Positions 32,014 through 33,978 of a stretch of 33,978 bases of DNA are shown here, one piece after another (the stretch's first letter is position 1; the number at the start of each line of letters is the position of its first letter). Location of the stretch: assembly GCA_003599425.1 (NCBI GenBank), contig QZKC01000048.1, positions 1 through 33,978 of the forward strand. Reading direction: 5' to 3'. Both the position numbers and the translations under genes were made by a program. Below the pieces are notes generated by a model. It made no database searches and was not told the origin of the DNA. It worked only from the letters and a program-made list of their open reading frames with translations. The DNA is from Nitrospiraceae bacterium. Its GTDB lineage: Bacteria; Nitrospirota; Thermodesulfovibrionia; UBA6902.

Positions 32014-33978
32014 ATGTTTAAGAAATCCTTCAAGATGAGAAACCGGCCTATCAGGACATTTTGTAAGCTAATATCCCTCCTTGTTGTCATCCCTGCAGTT
32101 CTTGTCTTGCTTCAGGCCACGATTGTACTCGGGCAAGGCGTCCATGCCAAATACATCATCCTGATGATAGCCGATGGATGGGGAGCAAAGCATATAGAGG
32201 CAACGAATCGGTACTGTGCAAACGAAGGGGGCTGTGATTCTACTCCAACATACCAGGATCCTGACTGGAATCCAGGCGGTGCGTTATGGAAGAAGGAATG
32301 GATATCAACTTATTCTTACGGCGGAAGTTATAACACGAACTCTGCATGGAGCACCTTTACCTATGTATTGACAGGAGCTGTAACTGACAGCGCGGCGGCT
32401 GCAAGCGTGTTATACACAGGGGTTAAGACTGACGACAACAACATCAGTGTAAGCCATAATGATACAAACCGCCTTTTTACAATAGGGGAGAAAGCCAAAA
32501 ATCTGGGTAGAGGCGTTGGGGCTGTTAGTACAGTTCCTGTTTCTCATGCGACACCCGGAGCCTGGGTAGCTCACAACAATGACAGGGATAATTATTACGC
32601 TATAGCTGATGAAGGTTTTTTTGGAGATCCCAATACTACGGGAACCGTTTCCACTCATTCAAAGTATGGAGGCGGCCGCGGGCCGACAATACCTCCTGCT
32701 GACGTACTCATAGGTGATTCGCAATCTACTTATGTCCATAATAATATCCGGACCGAACTGCTGAATCAGCATAATTCAGGAAATTTATACTATGTTGACT
32801 GCCCCAGTACCGAAGGAGGGCTGTCCTACCCTGCTGATACTGATGGTGACGGAATCATTGATGACGGAGATAATAGCGGAACCGCAGGAGACAATCCCTG
32901 CATTGGGGGAAATACGGTCAACTGCGACGACAACTGTGTCAATTCAAGCAATGCTGATCAGGCTAATTCTGATTTTGACGAATTCGGCGATATATGTGAT
33001 TGTCAACAATTACTCATGTACGCAGCCACCAGCCCAGGAGATACGCGAATTGCCGGTTTGTTTGAGCGTCCCTGCTCAGATCTTGGAGGATGCTACATCA
33101 ATAATCCCACTCTATCGGAAAGCATAGCATCTGCTTTAACTCTTCTCGGTGATACGACGAAGTTCCCGAAGGGTGCTATATTCATGTTTGAAGGAGGAGC
33201 TGTCGACTGGGCTGCACATGCGAACGACATGGAATCAATAATCACGGAAATGAGGGACTTTAATGATGCCATTGACACTGTAATAAACTGGGTGAATGAT
33301 GGCACAAATGGCAGTGACTGGTCCAATACACTGGTTATTGTAACGGGTGACCATGAATGCGGTTATCTGACCCCGAAATCTGGTGTATTCCCCGATCAAC
33401 CTCTCGGGCTCGTCAATAACGATACAATTAAGGTTACCGGCAGTTGCTCTTCAGACAAAAAAGGTGAAAAAATAGTCAGCGGATCGGGGGGAAGACGTGC
33501 AAGCTGGAATGACCTTGATTGCGATAATGTAATCGATGGGGGTGAGACCGTCTACTGGCAATGGAACTCGGGCGGGCACAGTAACAGTCTTATACCTTTA
33601 TATTGCCGCGGAGTGGGTTGCAACCTTTTCTCAAATTATCATGAAGCCACGCCGGACCTGAAGCGAGGCAATTATCTGGACAACAGACATGTATGGTCGG
33701 TAATGAACACAGTCCTTATAAGCTGCACTGACAACGATGGTGACTCCTATGCTATTGAAGGTGGAGGATGCGGACAGGTGGACTGTAATGATAATAATAT
33801 AATGATTAACCCCGAAGCGCCCGAGACCTGCAACAACATTGACGACAACTGTGACGGCTCTGTTGACGAGAACCTGGCCCAGCCAACCTTTTGCGGTACA
33901 GGCGCGTGTGCGTCTACTGGTTTTGAGACCTGCGCTGCAGGCGTTTGGGGTGGTGACACCTGTACTCCGGGTTCCCCA
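32014..33978 (+). CDS. Secreted alkaline phosphatase with Ca-binding repeats, 3' end beyond the window
   Basis: The frame is open for 655 codons to the window edge. A signal peptide (about 16-40) is followed by an alkaline phosphatase domain with all main active-site blocks: D54 in MIADGWG, nucleophile S126 in VTDSAAAAS, SHATPGAW, E393, D398 and H402 in FEGGAVDWAAHAND, D446-H447 in VTGDHECG, and H522 in GGHSNS. These bind two zinc ions and Mg in the family. Residues about 275-329 are an insert of thrombospondin-type-3-like aspartate repeats (DTDGDGIIDDGDN). After the domain, residues about 571-620 form a MopE-like metal-binding motif (DNDGDSY, CNNIDDNCDG). AAGGATG precedes the ATG. It likely releases phosphate outside the cell or in the periplasm. 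Confidence 0.92.
   Translation, partial: MFKKSFKMRNRPIRTFCKLISLLVVIPAVLVLLQATIVLGQGVHAKYIILMIADGWGAKHIEATNRYCANEGGCDSTPTYQDPDWNPGGALWKKEWISTYSYGGSYNTNSAWSTFTYVLTGAVTDSAAAASVLYTGVKTDDNNISVSHNDTNRLFTIGEKAKNLGRGVGAVSTVPVSHATPGAWVAHNNDRDNYYAIADEGFFGDPNTTGTVSTHSKYGGGRGPTIPPADVLIGDSQSTYVHNNIRTELLNQHNSGNLYYVDCPSTEGGLSYPADTDGDGIIDDGDNSGTAGDNPCIGGNTVNCDDNCVNSSNADQANSDFDEFGDICDCQQLLMYAATSPGDTRIAGLFERPCSDLGGCYINNPTLSESIASALTLLGDTTKFPKGAIFMFEGGAVDWAAHANDMESIITEMRDFNDAIDTVINWVNDGTNGSDWSNTLVIVTGDHECGYLTPKSGVFPDQPLGLVNNDTIKVTGSCSSDKKGEKIVSGSGGRRASWNDLDCDNVIDGGETVYWQWNSGGHSNSLIPLYCRGVGCNLFSNYHEATPDLKRGNYLDNRHVWSVMNTVLISCTDNDGDSYAIEGGGCGQVDCNDNNIMINPEAPETCNNIDDNCDGSVDENLAQPTFCGTGACASTGFETCAAGVWGGDTCTPGSP

Noticed and set aside
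1-33978. CRISPR arrays, tRNAs, rRNAs, insertion sequences or prophage genes
   Set aside because: Scanning both strands showed no regularly spaced repeats, transposase or integrase motifs, or tRNA cloverleaf with CCA end; none could be supported.

Overview
This window looks like a piece of a chromosome from an anaerobic or microaerophilic, flagellated Gram-negative bacterium. The gene content is FliC/FlaG/FliD/FliS, radical-SAM-rich flagellar modification genes, a two-subunit 2-oxoacid:ferredoxin oxidoreductase and several rubrerythrin-like ferritins. That mix suits Nitrospirota (Thermodesulfovibrionia-like) or Desulfobacterota, but this is inferred from gene content only. Everything up to about 30.9 kb is on the minus strand; the last 2.6 kb is on the plus strand.

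(1) 1-15.9 kb: a long, tightly packed surface-glycan or flagellin-glycosylation operon, read right to left. It starts with a TPR + SGNH-hydrolase + radical-SAM/SPASM fusion. Next come a three-domain pyruvyltransferase-like/methyltransferase/GT-B protein, a GT2-TPR protein, two tandem B12-binding radical SAM proteins, a GT2-GT4 double glycosyltransferase, a SPASM radical SAM, a TPR protein and a CgeB-like glycosyltransferase cut by the window edge. TPR segments recur in most of these proteins. A good sigma-54 type -24/-12 promoter lies at 16065-16079, ahead of the operon.

(2) 16.3-21.9 kb: the flagellar filament block: fliS (copy 1), a GT4-TPR glycosyltransferase, fliS (copy 2), fliD, flaG and fliC. 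fliC has a textbook sigma-28 promoter and a roughly 160-nt leader. fliS copy 1 and the GT4 gene each have their own sigma-54 type promoter. Glycosylation and filament genes therefore appear to share the flagellar sigma hierarchy.

(3) 22.0-30.9 kb: a redox and stress block: korB/korA-like genes, a rubrerythrin-like protein, a DUF255/YyaL thioredoxin-domain protein, a CBM48 protein, a rhodanese-ferritin fusion, a remnant of a DJ-1/PfpI gene, a monoheme cytochrome c, a small unknown protein, two more ferritin-like proteins, and a membrane operon that includes two 34-37 residue paralogous microproteins.

The main discovery is in the rhodanese-ferritin gene. It is interrupted by one in-frame TGA exactly where the catalytic cysteine of the rhodanese loop belongs. 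The frame stays open and homologous on both sides. A bacterial SECIS-like hairpin lies just downstream. The simplest reading is a 278-residue selenoprotein with selenocysteine at position 73.

(4) 31.4-34.0 kb (plus strand): a secreted beta-sandwich protein followed by a secreted alkaline phosphatase. The phosphatase has thrombospondin-type-3-like calcium-binding repeats inserted in the catalytic domain and a MopE-like metal-binding motif after it; it runs off the right edge. No rRNA, tRNA, CRISPR array or insertion sequence was recognised.
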